From assembly GCA_027623235.1 (NCBI GenBank), contig JAQBVJ010000028.1, forward strand, positions 1 through 64,000: a stretch of 64,000 bases of DNA. Reading direction: 5' to 3'. The notes beneath the pieces are model-generated. The model saw only the letters and a list, made by a program, of their open reading frames with translations, did no database searches and was not told where the DNA came from. A program made the position numbers and the translations under genes. Positions 27,849-36,919 of this stretch are shown one piece after another (the stretch's first letter is position 1; the number at the start of each line of letters is the position of its first letter). The stretch comes from Planctomycetota bacterium. Its GTDB lineage: Bacteria > Planctomycetota > Planctomycetia > Planctomycetales > Planctomycetaceae.

Positions 27849-29417
27849 GTGGAAGAATTTTCATGGGGCTTCATTCTGTTGATCGTGTTCGGTTTGGCCA
27901 TTGCGGGGGGAGTCTCTCGCTGGCTGGTCGTCTCGTGGCGCGCTGCCGGAAAAAGTGTGGCCGGCAGCTGGCTTCCGCTGGCCTGGCTTTGTGTGGCCGG
28001 ACTTGTCGGCCTCTTTCTGATTGCGACGCTTGTCGGACCTCGACAGTCGAGCAATTCCGTGTTTGAGGCGGCGATCCAGCGTGCCGCCGGGCATTCGATC
28101 GACGTCGAGTTTCTGAATCGCGATCAGGCTGTGCCAGCGGCTCTGGTTGACGATGGCGAAGTCTGGCGCGACGTCGTCGAGGAACAGTTCGACACGAACA
28201 TCTATCCGTCGACCACTCAAGCGGCGAAGGCACTGGGACGTCAGGTCGCAGCCCACGTGAACTTCAACGTGCTGGCCAGAGACACTTCGCCCACCAGGAT
28301 CAAGGTCATTGACCGGTCCCGACTGAATGACGAAGGCCAGGCGGCGCAGGCACTCGCCAGACATCTGCAGGCGGAATTCGAAGTGCCGACGGCAATCCAT
28401 CCGGAGCACTTTCAAGTTCCCGGGAAGATCAGCAGTCCGGGCGAGGTCCTGGTCGTTCTGAACCTGTCGCATCTGCAGGCACGTGCGGGGGCACCGTGGG
28501 ACAGCAGCATCCCCGAACGGACCGGGACGCTGGAGGCAACGGCTATCGGGCAGCAGAACAGGGTCACGGTGGCGACGCAGTTTATTGACAAGCCCTGGGT
28601 GACTCGATTCGACGAGTTCATTTCGCGTCGGCCGGAAAGCACGTTCCTGCTGGCTCGCACGGCGAGCTTCTACAGCTCGGAACAGGCCGCACACCTGGAG
28701 GCGGCTGATCGAGCCGCCGAGTCCGTTTCGCAGATCATTTTGCCGCTTGTTCCTCCCGCAGCAGGCCCAACGGAAGTCCGGTCCGACATGCAGGTGCAGC
28801 TTCGAAACACAGCGAGATGGCTGATCCAGTCCGGCCATCTGGTGAAGGATCGCTTCGCGCAGAAACTGACCCGGCCCTACGGTGAGGTCTGGCGTGAGGC
28901 TGTGCTGATTGAACTCACGCCGTCTCAGATCAACGGGCTGCGAAATCACGCTCTGGAAATCAGCTCGCTGCGGCATCGTGAGTCCGTCACATTTCACGGA
29001 GGGCTGCTGGGGCTCTTCGCGCTTGTCGTCGTCCTCTACCTGTTCCTCAATCTGGCCACTAAAGGTTATTACCAGGCGAGACTGGCCGCGTGGCTGAGCG
29101 GCGGTTTGATCGTGACCGGACTGGCCTTCGCCCTCATCTGGCAAGCCCGGTCGAATGCCGAGCTCACTTCCGGATTTCCGCGCAACATGCCATTCCCGGT
29201 AGACGAACCTCCTTCCGCTCCCAAGCGGGCGAAGACAGCCTTAGCGCCCGTTCACGAGACGGAATCGGGCAGAATTCAGCCGAAGCCCGCAACGGTCGCA
29301 CCGCCGGCGCTGGCGAAACCTGTCGCGACTGCCACGCCGCTGAATGAAGCCGGGTCTGAAGACGAAGGGAAGATTGATCCTGTTCCGAAACAGGAAAGTC
29401 TTCGGAAAGTGGACTAG
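27849..29417 (+). CDS. Four-helix membrane protein of the kinase cluster
   Basis: This is a 522-aa protein with a GTG start that lies one base after the kinase stop. Two helices occur at residues ~5-25 and ~42-62, and two more at ~383-402 and ~410-430. Between them is a ~300-residue mixed alpha/beta domain, probably extracytoplasmic. The C-terminus is Pro/Ala/Lys-rich. I recognise no family. Its tight coupling suggests it is the sensor or partner of the kinase-TM2 protein. Confidence 0.7.
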   Translation: MEEFSWGFILLIVFGLAIAGGVSRWLVVSWRAAGKSVAGSWLPLAWLCVAGLVGLFLIATLVGPRQSSNSVFEAAIQRAAGHSIDVEFLNRDQAVPAALVDDGEVWRDVVEEQFDTNIYPSTTQAAKALGRQVAAHVNFNVLARDTSPTRIKVIDRSRLNDEGQAAQALARHLQAEFEVPTAIHPEHFQVPGKISSPGEVLVVLNLSHLQARAGAPWDSSIPERTGTLEATAIGQQNRVTVATQFIDKPWVTRFDEFISRRPESTFLLARTASFYSSEQAAHLEAADRAAESVSQIILPLVPPAAGPTEVRSDMQVQLRNTARWLIQSGHLVKDRFAQKLTRPYGEVWREAVLIELTPSQINGLRNHALEISSLRHRESVTFHGGLLGLFALVVVLYLFLNLATKGYYQARLAAWLSGGLIVTGLAFALIWQARSNAELTSGFPRNMPFPVDEPPSAPKRAKTALAPVHETESGRIQPKPATVAPPALAKPVATATPLNEAGSEDEGKIDPVPKQESLRKVD

Positions 29418-29722
29418 CGCGGATTATTCGCAGGGTGGGTGGAGGCCGCCGAAAACTCGTCAAGGTGGGTTCCGCAAGCCAGTCTTTCGAAAAACAGAGT
29501 GTCATTTTCGCAGCAGCCCGCCAGCGGACGTAACCCACAAGTGGATCGAGGCTTGCTGCACCCACCCTACGAGCGGCGTGAATAATCCCTGCTGCTCGCC
29601 GAATTACCGGACGCGACAGTCGCCAGTTCTGTTTTTCTTTGTGCCTTCGTGTCTTTGTGTGAGACCAAGGCAGAATCGTTTCCGTCTGGGCTTTCGAAGA
29701 ACAATTCCTCAGAATCACCCCC
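29418..29722. repeat. Gap with imperfect inverted repeats, no gene
   Basis: This 305-base gap holds an inverted pair, 29462-29480 with 29550-29568 (16 of 19 matching), whose right half reads GCTTGCTGCACCCACCCT. Further on, 29631-29663 (CCTTCGTGTCTTTGTGTGAG core) resembles a widely dispersed intergenic sequence whose complement translates as TKTRRHKEK. I see no coding gene. The promoter of the ECF gene is probably here but I cannot place it. Confidence 0.5.
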
Positions 29723-30625
29723 GTGTCCGAACCGTTGTCAGAAGCCGAGGCCTGGTTGCTCCAGGAGATTCGTGCCGGAAACCAGGACGGCTGGCAAAAG
29801 CTGGTCGACCGGTTTCAAGGCCGCCTGCTGGCGTTCGCGCGAAGGCAACTTCCGCAGACTGCCGACGCGGACGATGTCGTTCAGGAGGCGTTCCTCGGTT
29901 TTCTGCAGACGCTCGCGAAGTTCCGCGAATCGTCGAGCCTGGAGACCTGGCTGTTCCAGATTCTCCGACGGCGAGTCGCCGACTTCTTTCGACGTCGAGG
30001 TGGCCGCGGCGATGTCATCCTGTGTGGCGAACTTTCCGCCTACTCATTGTCGTGTGACAGGCCAGGAGCGGAATCGAAGGATCATTCCGCCAGCTGGCAC
30101 GTTCGCCGCGAGGAGGACCGCCAGGACGACTATCTCGCCCTGACGACCGCGTTGCTGGGCGAGGTTGAGAAGCTGAAACGCGACGAGCGATTTGAAGACC
30201 TGCAGGTGATCGACCTGCTGCTGTTTGCTCAACGTCGAAACCGCGACGTTGCGGAACTGCTCGACCTGAGCGAGAAGGCGGTCGCGCTGAAGAAGCACCG
30301 ATTCATTGAGAAGCTTCGCGACGCGCTGCCGAAGTCCGATCGGGACGCGGCGGACTCGACCGCCGACGATCTGCTGACTTCTCTGTGGGCCGACTTCCGG
30401 CCATCGTGCCCGAAGCGCACAACGCTGGGCAAGTTCCAGCTGGGAACGCTCGCAACAAACTGGGATGAGTACGTCGCGTTTCACATCGAGACGCTGGGAT
30501 GCCAGTTCTGCTCGGCCAGCCTGGACGATCTTGCCGAGCTGGCATCCACCGTACAGGCCGGCGAATCCGCGCCGTTGCGGGACCGGATCATGCAGTCGAC
30601 CGTGGGATTCTTCCGCCCGGATTGA
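29723..30625 (+). CDS. ECF-type RNA polymerase sigma factor with C-terminal extension
   Basis: This 300-aa protein starts at GTG. Sigma region 2 spans residues ~31-93 (ADADDVVQEAFLGFLQTLAKF and the aromatic core WLFQILRRRVADFF). Region 4 spans ~142-202 with the helix-turn-helix RNRDVAELLDLSEKAVALKKH. About 100 residues follow, longer than a minimal ECF factor. They hold HIETLGCQFC (~251-260), an H-X5-C-X2-C cluster reminiscent of a zinc-binding anti-sigma motif. The extension may control the sigma factor in cis, which is inference. No separate anti-sigma gene is adjacent. Position after the kinase/FHA-like cluster suggests phosphorylation input. Confidence 0.85.
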   Translation: MSEPLSEAEAWLLQEIRAGNQDGWQKLVDRFQGRLLAFARRQLPQTADADDVVQEAFLGFLQTLAKFRESSSLETWLFQILRRRVADFFRRRGGRGDVILCGELSAYSLSCDRPGAESKDHSASWHVRREEDRQDDYLALTTALLGEVEKLKRDERFEDLQVIDLLLFAQRRNRDVAELLDLSEKAVALKKHRFIEKLRDALPKSDRDAADSTADDLLTSLWADFRPSCPKRTTLGKFQLGTLATNWDEYVAFHIETLGCQFCSASLDDLAELASTVQAGESAPLRDRIMQSTVGFFRPD

Positions 30626-30671
30626 TCTGCCAGAACGCCACTCTCAAAATCCTGCCACTCTCAAGAGCGGG

Positions 30672-32492
30672 CTACTCGATGATGATATCCCGCGCGGTCA
30701 TGCCGCCGGGGATCATCGGCAGCACGTGTTCCTGGTAAGGACAGATCGCCTCCAGCAGGTACGGGCCGTTGGAGTCGAGCATCCTCGACATGGCTGCCGG
30801 GAAGTCGGCCTTGTTCCGGACACTTTCTGCACCGAGCCCGTAGCCCTTCGCGATCTGCACGAAGTTTGGATAGGTGTCTTCAACCATCGGGCCGTCACCA
30901 TCGCCGAGGGCTTCCGGGTGGTCGACCGGGCCGAGGTATGTGTGAGCCCGCTTGCCCTGCATGAACCGGTCTTCCCACTGCACAACCATGCCCAGATGCT
31001 GGTTGTTGAGCAGCAGGATCTTCACGGGAAGACTCTCGCAGTGCAGAGTCGCGAGTTCCTGAATGTTCATCTGGAACGAGCCGTCGCCGTCGATGTCAAC
31101 GACGATGCTGTTCGGGTGAGCCGCCTGGACGCCCATCGCGGCCGGCAATCCAAAGCCCATCGTGCCGAGACCGGAACTGCTGAGCCACCGCTTCGGCCGG
31201 TTGAATTTGTAGAACTGTGCCGCCCACATCTGATGCTGGCCGACGCCGACGGTGATGTACGTGTCGCGGTCTTTGGACTGCTTCCACAGTTCGTCGATGG
31301 CGTACTGCTGCAGAATCGAGTCGCCCGTCTGGTTGTACTTGAGCGGATATTTTTCCTTCCACGCGGCAATCTGTTTCGACCAGTCGGCAATTTCCGGCTT
31401 GTCGTCTTCCGTGAATGCCTGGTTGAGCGAGATAAGAAACTCTTTCACGTCCGCGACGATCGGGAAGTGAGCTTCCTTGTTCTTGTGGATTTCCGACGGA
31501 TCGATGTCGACGTGAATGATCTTGCCGTGCCGAGCGAACTCGTCGAGCTTTCCCGTCACGCGATCGTCAAACCGCACGCCGAAAGCCAGCAACAGGTCGG
31601 CATCGTTGATTGCGTAGTTGGCGTAAACCGTGCCGTGCATGCCGAGCATGGCGAGCGACTGTTCGTGCTCGCCGGGAAACGCACCGAGGCCCATGACGGT
31701 CGTCGTCACGGGAATGCCTGATCGCAGAGCGAACGCAGTCAGCTCATCGGACGCGTTGGCATTGATGATTCCGCCACCGACATACAGGATCGGTTTTCTC
31801 GATCGCTTGATCGCGGCAATGACCTGACGAATCTGCTCGGGAAGAGCCTTCCTCACCTGTGGCTGATAGCCAGGCAGTTTGATTTCCGGATCGAAGTTCG
31901 GCTCCTCGTCCATCGTGGCGAGCTGAATGTTCTTCGGAAAATCGATCAGCACCGGACCGGGCCGACCGGTCTTCGCGATGTGGTAGGCCTCTTTGACGAT
32001 TCGCGGAATCGACTCGAGCGCCTTGCGGACCGATTCCGGATCGGTCCAGTCGTCGGCCGTGATCATGTAATGGTGCTTGGTGATGCCGCGGCAGATTTCG
32101 ATGATTGGCGTTTCCTGAAACGCGTCGGTTCCGATCACGGCCTGAGGAACCTGTCCGGTGATGGCGATCAGCGGAATGCTGTCGAGCTTCGCGTCAGCGA
32201 TGGCGGTGACAAGATTCGTCGCGCCGGGACCGCTCGTCGCCATGCAGAGTCCGACCTCGTCGGTCGATCGCGAGACGCCCTGCGCCGCGAAGCCTCCGCC
32301 CTGTTCGTGTCGAGGCAGGATCGTGCGAATTCGGTCCCGCTTGTGCCGCAGAGCCTGGTGCAGCGGCATGCTGCATCCGCCGGGGTAGGCGAAAATCAGG
32401 TTGCCACCGTTGCGGATCAGTGACTCGACCAGAATGTCGGCACCGTTTGTGATCGTCGTTTTTTCAGTCGCTGTTTGCGGAGCAGTTGCCAC
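30672..32492 (-). CDS. ilvB: Acetolactate synthase, large (catalytic) subunit
   Basis: This 606-aa ThDP enzyme condenses two pyruvate, or pyruvate with 2-oxobutyrate, in branched-chain amino acid synthesis. The catalytic Glu motif [14 protein letters not shown] lies at residues ~60-75 and the FAD/substrate region at ~160-330. The ThDP-Mg motif [10 protein letters not shown]...[13 protein letters not shown] lies at ~440-480. Length matches AHAS large subunits. The GTG at 32492 is used because GAGGA precedes it at about 8 bases. No ilvN regulatory subunit or ilvC is adjacent, so the small subunit must lie elsewhere. Within the 476-base divergent gap upstream, 32554-32570 forms a hairpin. Confidence 0.93.
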   Translation of the reverse strand: MATAPQTATEKTTITNGADILVESLIRNGGNLIFAYPGGCSMPLHQALRHKRDRIRTILPRHEQGGGFAAQGVSRSTDEVGLCMATSGPGATNLVTAIADAKLDSIPLIAITGQVPQAVIGTDAFQETPIIEICRGITKHHYMITADDWTDPESVRKALESIPRIVKEAYHIAKTGRPGPVLIDFPKNIQLATMDEEPNFDPEIKLPGYQPQVRKALPEQIRQVIAAIKRSRKPILYVGGGIINANASDELTAFALRSGIPVTTTVMGLGAFPGEHEQSLAMLGMHGTVYANYAINDADLLLAFGVRFDDRVTGKLDEFARHGKIIHVDIDPSEIHKNKEAHFPIVADVKEFLISLNQAFTEDDKPEIADWSKQIAAWKEKYPLKYNQTGDSILQQYAIDELWKQSKDRDTYITVGVGQHQMWAAQFYKFNRPKRWLSSSGLGTMGFGLPAAMGVQAAHPNSIVVDIDGDGSFQMNIQELATLHCESLPVKILLLNNQHLGMVVQWEDRFMQGKRAHTYLGPVDHPEALGDGDGPMVEDTYPNFVQIAKGYGLGAESVRNKADFPAAMSRMLDSNGPYLLEAICPYQEHVLPMIPGGMTARDIIIE

Positions 32493-32968
32493 AACATCAT
32501 CCTCAATAAAGAAATTCAGCGCAGAGATGTGAGATTGGTCATCGGTCAGCGGAGCCCGTCGCAGACGGGCAGAATTCGCGGAAACCGGTTCAAAGCGGGA
32601 CTTTGAGAACGCGTCAGTCTACCCACGATTTCGGCGAAAAACGAGTACCGAGTCACCGGATCGGCCAGTTTGACACGAGCTAAATCCGAGGGGTTACACA
32701 AATCTGACCGGTTTTGACGATTCGCCGCCGGATTCCGCGAACCTCATACGTGCCAAATCCGACAGTACTCTCTACCCGTCAAAGTCGATTTGCCCGCAAA
32801 GCACGGCTTCGAGCCAGCGATCACCGACTTTGTGAGGCGAGGCCGAGCTTCAATCATCGTCGAACTCTTTGCTCGGACATTGAGCCAGCTGCCTCGTTGT
32901 CCAGGATGAAGCTCGTTCGTAAACTGCCCGATTCGCAGAAGTCCTTAACTCAATTCTCCAGGCGACTC
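32493..32968. promoter_or_regulatory. Divergent intergenic region between ilvB and the trans-sulfuration gene
   Basis: This 476-base gap should hold both promoters, but I cannot assign -35/-10 boxes reliably. It contains one 7-bp hairpin (GCCCGTC at 32554-32560, GACGGGC at 32564-32570) directly followed by AGAATTC. No leader peptide or riboswitch was recognised. Confidence 0.4.
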
Positions 32969-34135
32969 ATGAATCACGGTGATCTGAATTTCGACACGCG
33001 AGCGGTCCACACGGGCGTCTCGAAGGATTCTCAATACGGCAGCGCGACGACGCCGATCTATCCCACATCGACGTTTATCTGGAAAGACTCGGCGACGACC
33101 GCGGGGGGGTTCGATTACACCCGCAGCGGAAATCCGACACGGTCGGCGGTTGAGGAAAATATCGCCTCGCTGGAAGGCGGAACTCAGTGCCGCGCGACCT
33201 GCACCGGAATGTCGGCCATCACCGCGACGCTGCACATGTTCAAACCGGGCGACCATATCATCGCTTCGGACGATATTTACGGGGGGACCTACCGCCTCTT
33301 TGCGGAGGTCTTCACGGAGATGGGCTTTGAGTTCTCCTTCGTGAAAATGCGGGACCTCGACGCGACGCGAGCCGCAATCAGGCCGAACACAAAGTGCATC
33401 TGGATCGAGACTCCCAGCAATCCACTCATGAACCTGACAGATATCGCGGCGACCGTTGAGATCGCGAAGTCTGCCGGAGCGGTCACGATCGCGGACAACA
33501 CGTTTCTCTCGCCGTATCTGCAAAGGCCGATGGAACTGGGAGTCGACATCGTTCTGCACTCGACGACGAAGTATCTCAACGGTCACTCAGACGTCGTCGG
33601 CGGAGCGATCGTGACGCGCGACGAAGTGAACTCGGAAAAGATATCGTTCATCGTCAACGCGCTCGGCCTGGCCTGCTCGCCGTTCGACGCGTGGCTGGTT
33701 CTGCGAGGCGTCAAGACGCTCGGCCCGCGGATGGAAGCTCACCAGAAGGGGGCGATGGCACTGGCCCGGATGCTGGAAGCCCACCCGGCCGCCGAGACGG
33801 TTTATTTTCCTGGCCTGGAATCTCACGCGCAGCACGAGCTCGCAAAGAAGCAGCAGTTCGGATTCGGGGCGATGATGAGCTTCGACGTGAAAGGCGGCCG
33901 ACCGGCAGCCGACCACGTGTTTGAGAATGCGAAACTGTTCTCGCTGGCCGAGTCGCTGGGCGGAGTTGAATCGCTGTTCGAATATCCGGAACTGATGAGT
34001 CACTCCTCAATGTCGGTGGAAGCCCGCCGTGAGGCCGGTATCACCGAGAAAACGATCCGCGTTTCCGTCGGCATCGAGAGCCCGGACGACCTTGTTGCGG
34101 ACATGAAAAACGCACTGGACACGATCCCCGCATGA
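32969..34135 (+). CDS. Trans-sulfuration PLP enzyme (cystathionine gamma-synthase / beta-lyase family)
   Basis: This 388-aa protein is the family's normal length. Visible features are the N-terminal YGSATTPIYPTSTF, the substrate region FDYTRSGNPTR, and the PLP-binding Lys in HSTTKYLNGHSDVVGG. Near the C-terminus is SLGGVESLFEYPELMSH. The family makes or splits cystathionine in methionine and cysteine metabolism; sequence alone does not separate MetB, MetC and MccB. The ATG at 32969 (MNHGDLNF) fits relatives. The stop codon overlaps the start of the next gene as ATGA, so the membrane glycosyltransferase-like gene may be translated by coupling although functionally unrelated. Confidence 0.9.
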   Translation: MNHGDLNFDTRAVHTGVSKDSQYGSATTPIYPTSTFIWKDSATTAGGFDYTRSGNPTRSAVEENIASLEGGTQCRATCTGMSAITATLHMFKPGDHIIASDDIYGGTYRLFAEVFTEMGFEFSFVKMRDLDATRAAIRPNTKCIWIETPSNPLMNLTDIAATVEIAKSAGAVTIADNTFLSPYLQRPMELGVDIVLHSTTKYLNGHSDVVGGAIVTRDEVNSEKISFIVNALGLACSPFDAWLVLRGVKTLGPRMEAHQKGAMALARMLEAHPAAETVYFPGLESHAQHELAKKQQFGFGAMMSFDVKGGRPAADHVFENAKLFSLAESLGGVESLFEYPELMSHSSMSVEARREAGITEKTIRVSVGIESPDDLVADMKNALDTIPA

Positions 34136-35631
34136 CGGGTGAGAGGATGACTCGAACGCAGTTCCTTCGGAGGGCGATTGCCGCTTTTTGCGGAGTCGTC
34201 TGCGTCGCCGGAGCCGCGGTGGCTCTCACCTCTGTCGAGTCGAGATCGGCGTTGCTTCTGGGTGCGGCCGGGATGTCGGCGCTGGCGGGACTGGCGTTGA
34301 CCGGTCTCGCTTTCGCGCGGAGAACCGTGTGGGGCCGCGCGGCGACGATCGCTCGACGAGTGCTCGCGCGGCCGGACGCCGAGTTTGAATCGAGGCGGAT
34401 TGGGACGGCGCTGATCGCTCTGGGGTTGCTCGCTTTTGTCACTCAGATTGTTGTGCTGTTTCCGCGGAACGATCGCTTTGCGGGAGAAGACGAAGAAGCG
34501 TACCTCATCACCGCACGAGAGATCGCCGAGTCCGGCGGGACGGTGTCGTTTCTTCGGTCGCTGTTCTCAGGTGAGTTTGCGGAAGCGAACCGGCATCCGC
34601 TTTATCTGTGGCTGCTGTCCGGGACGCCAGAATTCGGGACTGGCAAGTTTGTGTCGGCGCTGCTCGGTTTGTGGACGATGGGCATGGTCATCGGCTTGTG
34701 TCTGCAGCGGCAGGTCGGCTGGCTGCGGACCGGACTGCTGTGCGTGATGCTGGGTCTGAATTCCGCGTGGGGTCGGTTCTCAGTGACGGTGGGCTGCGAA
34801 GTGCTGCTCGTCGGGCTCGTTGCGTGCGTGTGGTTTCAGTTTTACGGCCGGCCGTTTCGTCGGCCAGACGCCGGCGCGGCTTCCGATTTGGGCGGGAGAA
34901 GACGCGTCGACTTGAGCATCGTCTGGGTTGGCGTCCTGTTGTCGCTGGTCTGGCTGACCAAGGGAACCGGGCTGCTTCTGACCGTGGGATTTGTTTTGTG
35001 GCTCGCGTTGAGGATGCGGCTTCGGGACGCGACCTCTCTGGCACTTCGGGCAGCCTCTCCCCAGGGAGGCGAGGCGACAGGAGGGCGGGCGAAGACGTTA
35101 CTGGCAGAACTGCTTCTGTTCGGCGCGGTCTGGGTGACAGTCGCCTCGCCGCTGCTGGTACGAAACGTCGTCCGGTACGGCTCGCCGTTTCACAACGTCA
35201 ATTCGTGGTTGCTCTTTGTCGACGAGTACTCGGACCCGGTCGATCTGTCCGAGTCGTCGTCAACCGGCGAAGCGGCGAGGGCTTACCTGGCAGGCCACTC
35301 GGTCGGCGACATTCTCAAACGGGAGGTCTCCGGTCTTTTCTGGGAGACGTTTATCCTGGTCAGATCGCTCGGCCCGCCGCCGTTCGACAATGCCCGCGTG
35401 CTCCCCGGTGGAGTGATCGCGCTATTGGCGATTCTCGGCTGGATCGTCTCGCGCGATGAGGCGAAATGGCTGCTGCTCATCTGGCTGGCAATCTGCGTGC
35501 CGATGTTTGCCTGGTACGTGCCCGTCGCGGCGGGCGAGAGATTTGTGCTGCCACTGCTCGTGCCGATCCTCTGTTACACGGCGGAGGGAGCGGTTCATCT
35601 CGCGGGAAAGATTGCTGAAAGACGGGCCTGA
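34132..35631 (+). CDS. Polytopic membrane protein, GT39/ArnT-like glycosyltransferase family
   Basis: This 499-aa protein has about ten transmembrane helices. Between early helices is an acidic loop (RNDRFAGEDEEAYL), similar to the catalytic Asp/Glu loop of GT-C glycosyltransferases of the PMT/ArnT type that transfer sugars from lipid carriers on the outer face. Activity is inferred. The start overlaps the preceding stop by four bases (ATGA). A loop at ~300-320 (RAASPQGGEATGGRAK, DNA 35046-35095) looks like an inserted short repeat within a cytoplasmic loop. Confidence 0.7.
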   Translation: MTGERMTRTQFLRRAIAAFCGVVCVAGAAVALTSVESRSALLLGAAGMSALAGLALTGLAFARRTVWGRAATIARRVLARPDAEFESRRIGTALIALGLLAFVTQIVVLFPRNDRFAGEDEEAYLITAREIAESGGTVSFLRSLFSGEFAEANRHPLYLWLLSGTPEFGTGKFVSALLGLWTMGMVIGLCLQRQVGWLRTGLLCVMLGLNSAWGRFSVTVGCEVLLVGLVACVWFQFYGRPFRRPDAGAASDLGGRRRVDLSIVWVGVLLSLVWLTKGTGLLLTVGFVLWLALRMRLRDATSLALRAASPQGGEATGGRAKTLLAELLLFGAVWVTVASPLLVRNVVRYGSPFHNVNSWLLFVDEYSDPVDLSESSSTGEAARAYLAGHSVGDILKREVSGLFWETFILVRSLGPPPFDNARVLPGGVIALLAILGWIVSRDEAKWLLLIWLAICVPMFAWYVPVAAGERFVLPLLVPILCYTAEGAVHLAGKIAERRA

Positions 35632-35736
35632 ACTTCCGCAGATCACTTGCCGGAAATCTGTCCGCCCGACACCATTCCGGTCCGCTCAGCGAATTGTCCT
35701 TCACGCAAGCCAGATTCAGGGACTCAGGACGCCTTC

Positions 35737-36915
35737 ATGTCCAACGGGCTCATTACCGACCAGGCCGAATTTGACGAGCTCTGTGCGCATATTCGCGAAT
35801 CCGGCATCGTCGCGTTTGACACCGAGTTCATCTCAGAGAGCACGTACCGGCCCCAACTGTGCCTCGTTCAGCTGGCGACGCGAGACCGCTGCGTCGCCGT
35901 CGATCCGTTCAAACTCGATCTCGCCGAGTGGTGGCAGATCATGCTCGACGACGAGATCACGATCGTGACCCACGCGGCCCGCGAGGAAGCTCGCTTCTGC
36001 ATGACGAATACGGGCGAGCTGCCTCGCAACATCGTCGACGTTCAACTGGCGGAGGGGCTTCGCAGCACGAGCTACCCGCTGAGCTACGAACGGCTGATCG
36101 GGCGAGTCATGGGCAAGTCGCTCAACGCGACCGAGACTCGAACCGACTGGCAGCGCCGGCCGCTCACCGACCGACAGATCGAATACGCACTCGACGATGT
36201 CCGCTACCTGCTCGACGTCTGGGACCGGCAGCGGAAGTCGCTGGAAAACCGGAACCGGCTGGGCTGGGCGACGGAAGAATTCGAACGACTGCTGGTCGAC
36301 ATGAAAGCGGAACGGAGCGGCGAGAACTGGGTGCGACTGTCCGGCGTCAAGCGACTGAACCCGAAGCAGCTTGCCGTGGCCCGCGAGCTTTACGGCTGGC
36401 GCGAAGAAGAAGCTGACCGGCGCGACTCGCCGATTCGACGAGTTCTCCGCGATGACCTGTTGATCGACCTCGCCAAGCGGCAGCCTCAGTCTGAAACTGA
36501 GCTGCTGAACTCGCGCGACATGAACCGCTCCAACTTTCGCCGGGCGGCCGCCGGAATTGTCGAGTGTGTTCAACGGGCGCTTGCCCTGCCGAAGAGTGAG
36601 CATCCGCCAAAGTTCACTCGCGAAAAAAGCGGCAACGAGGATCCGGTCATCGGCAAACTGCTGGCGCTGTCACTGGCCAATCGCTGTGCCGAGCAGAATC
36701 TGTCCGCGGGACTGGTGGGGACGTCGAGCGACCTTCGCGAGTTTGTGAACTGGCACAACACCGGCCGCAACGGGACTCGGCCACGACTGGCCACGGGCTG
36801 GCGCGGAGAAATCTGCGGCGACCTGCTGAGCGACGTGCTCGATGGAAAAGTGTCCGTGAGGGTCGGCGACGCGTCGTCTGATCATCCTCTCGTCTTCGAA
36901 CGAACTTCCGAGTGA
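35737..36915 (+). CDS. rnd: Ribonuclease D (DEDDy 3'-5' exonuclease with HRDC domain)
   Basis: This 392-aa protein has an N-terminal DEDD exonuclease domain and a C-terminal HRDC-like helical region (~205-380). It trims 3' ends of tRNA and other RNAs. Exo I is FDTEF (Asp28, Glu30). Exo III is YALDDVRYL (Tyr150, Asp154). At Exo II the sequence reads HAAREEARF, so the usual Asp is Glu at residue 84. This may lower or alter metal binding, or be a lineage feature. The ATG at 35737 gives the standard N-terminus. The next gene starts five bases after the stop. Confidence 0.88.
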   Translation: MSNGLITDQAEFDELCAHIRESGIVAFDTEFISESTYRPQLCLVQLATRDRCVAVDPFKLDLAEWWQIMLDDEITIVTHAAREEARFCMTNTGELPRNIVDVQLAEGLRSTSYPLSYERLIGRVMGKSLNATETRTDWQRRPLTDRQIEYALDDVRYLLDVWDRQRKSLENRNRLGWATEEFERLLVDMKAERSGENWVRLSGVKRLNPKQLAVARELYGWREEEADRRDSPIRRVLRDDLLIDLAKRQPQSETELLNSRDMNRSNFRRAAAGIVECVQRALALPKSEHPPKFTREKSGNEDPVIGKLLALSLANRCAEQNLSAGLVGTSSDLREFVNWHNTGRNGTRPRLATGWRGEICGDLLSDVLDGKVSVRVGDASSDHPLVFERTSE

Positions 36916-36919
36916 CCCC

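Noticed and set aside
30465-31721. A 418-codon plus-strand frame opposite ilvB
   Set aside because: ilvB is a complete, motif-confirmed gene on the minus strand; the opposite frame has no recognisable domain.
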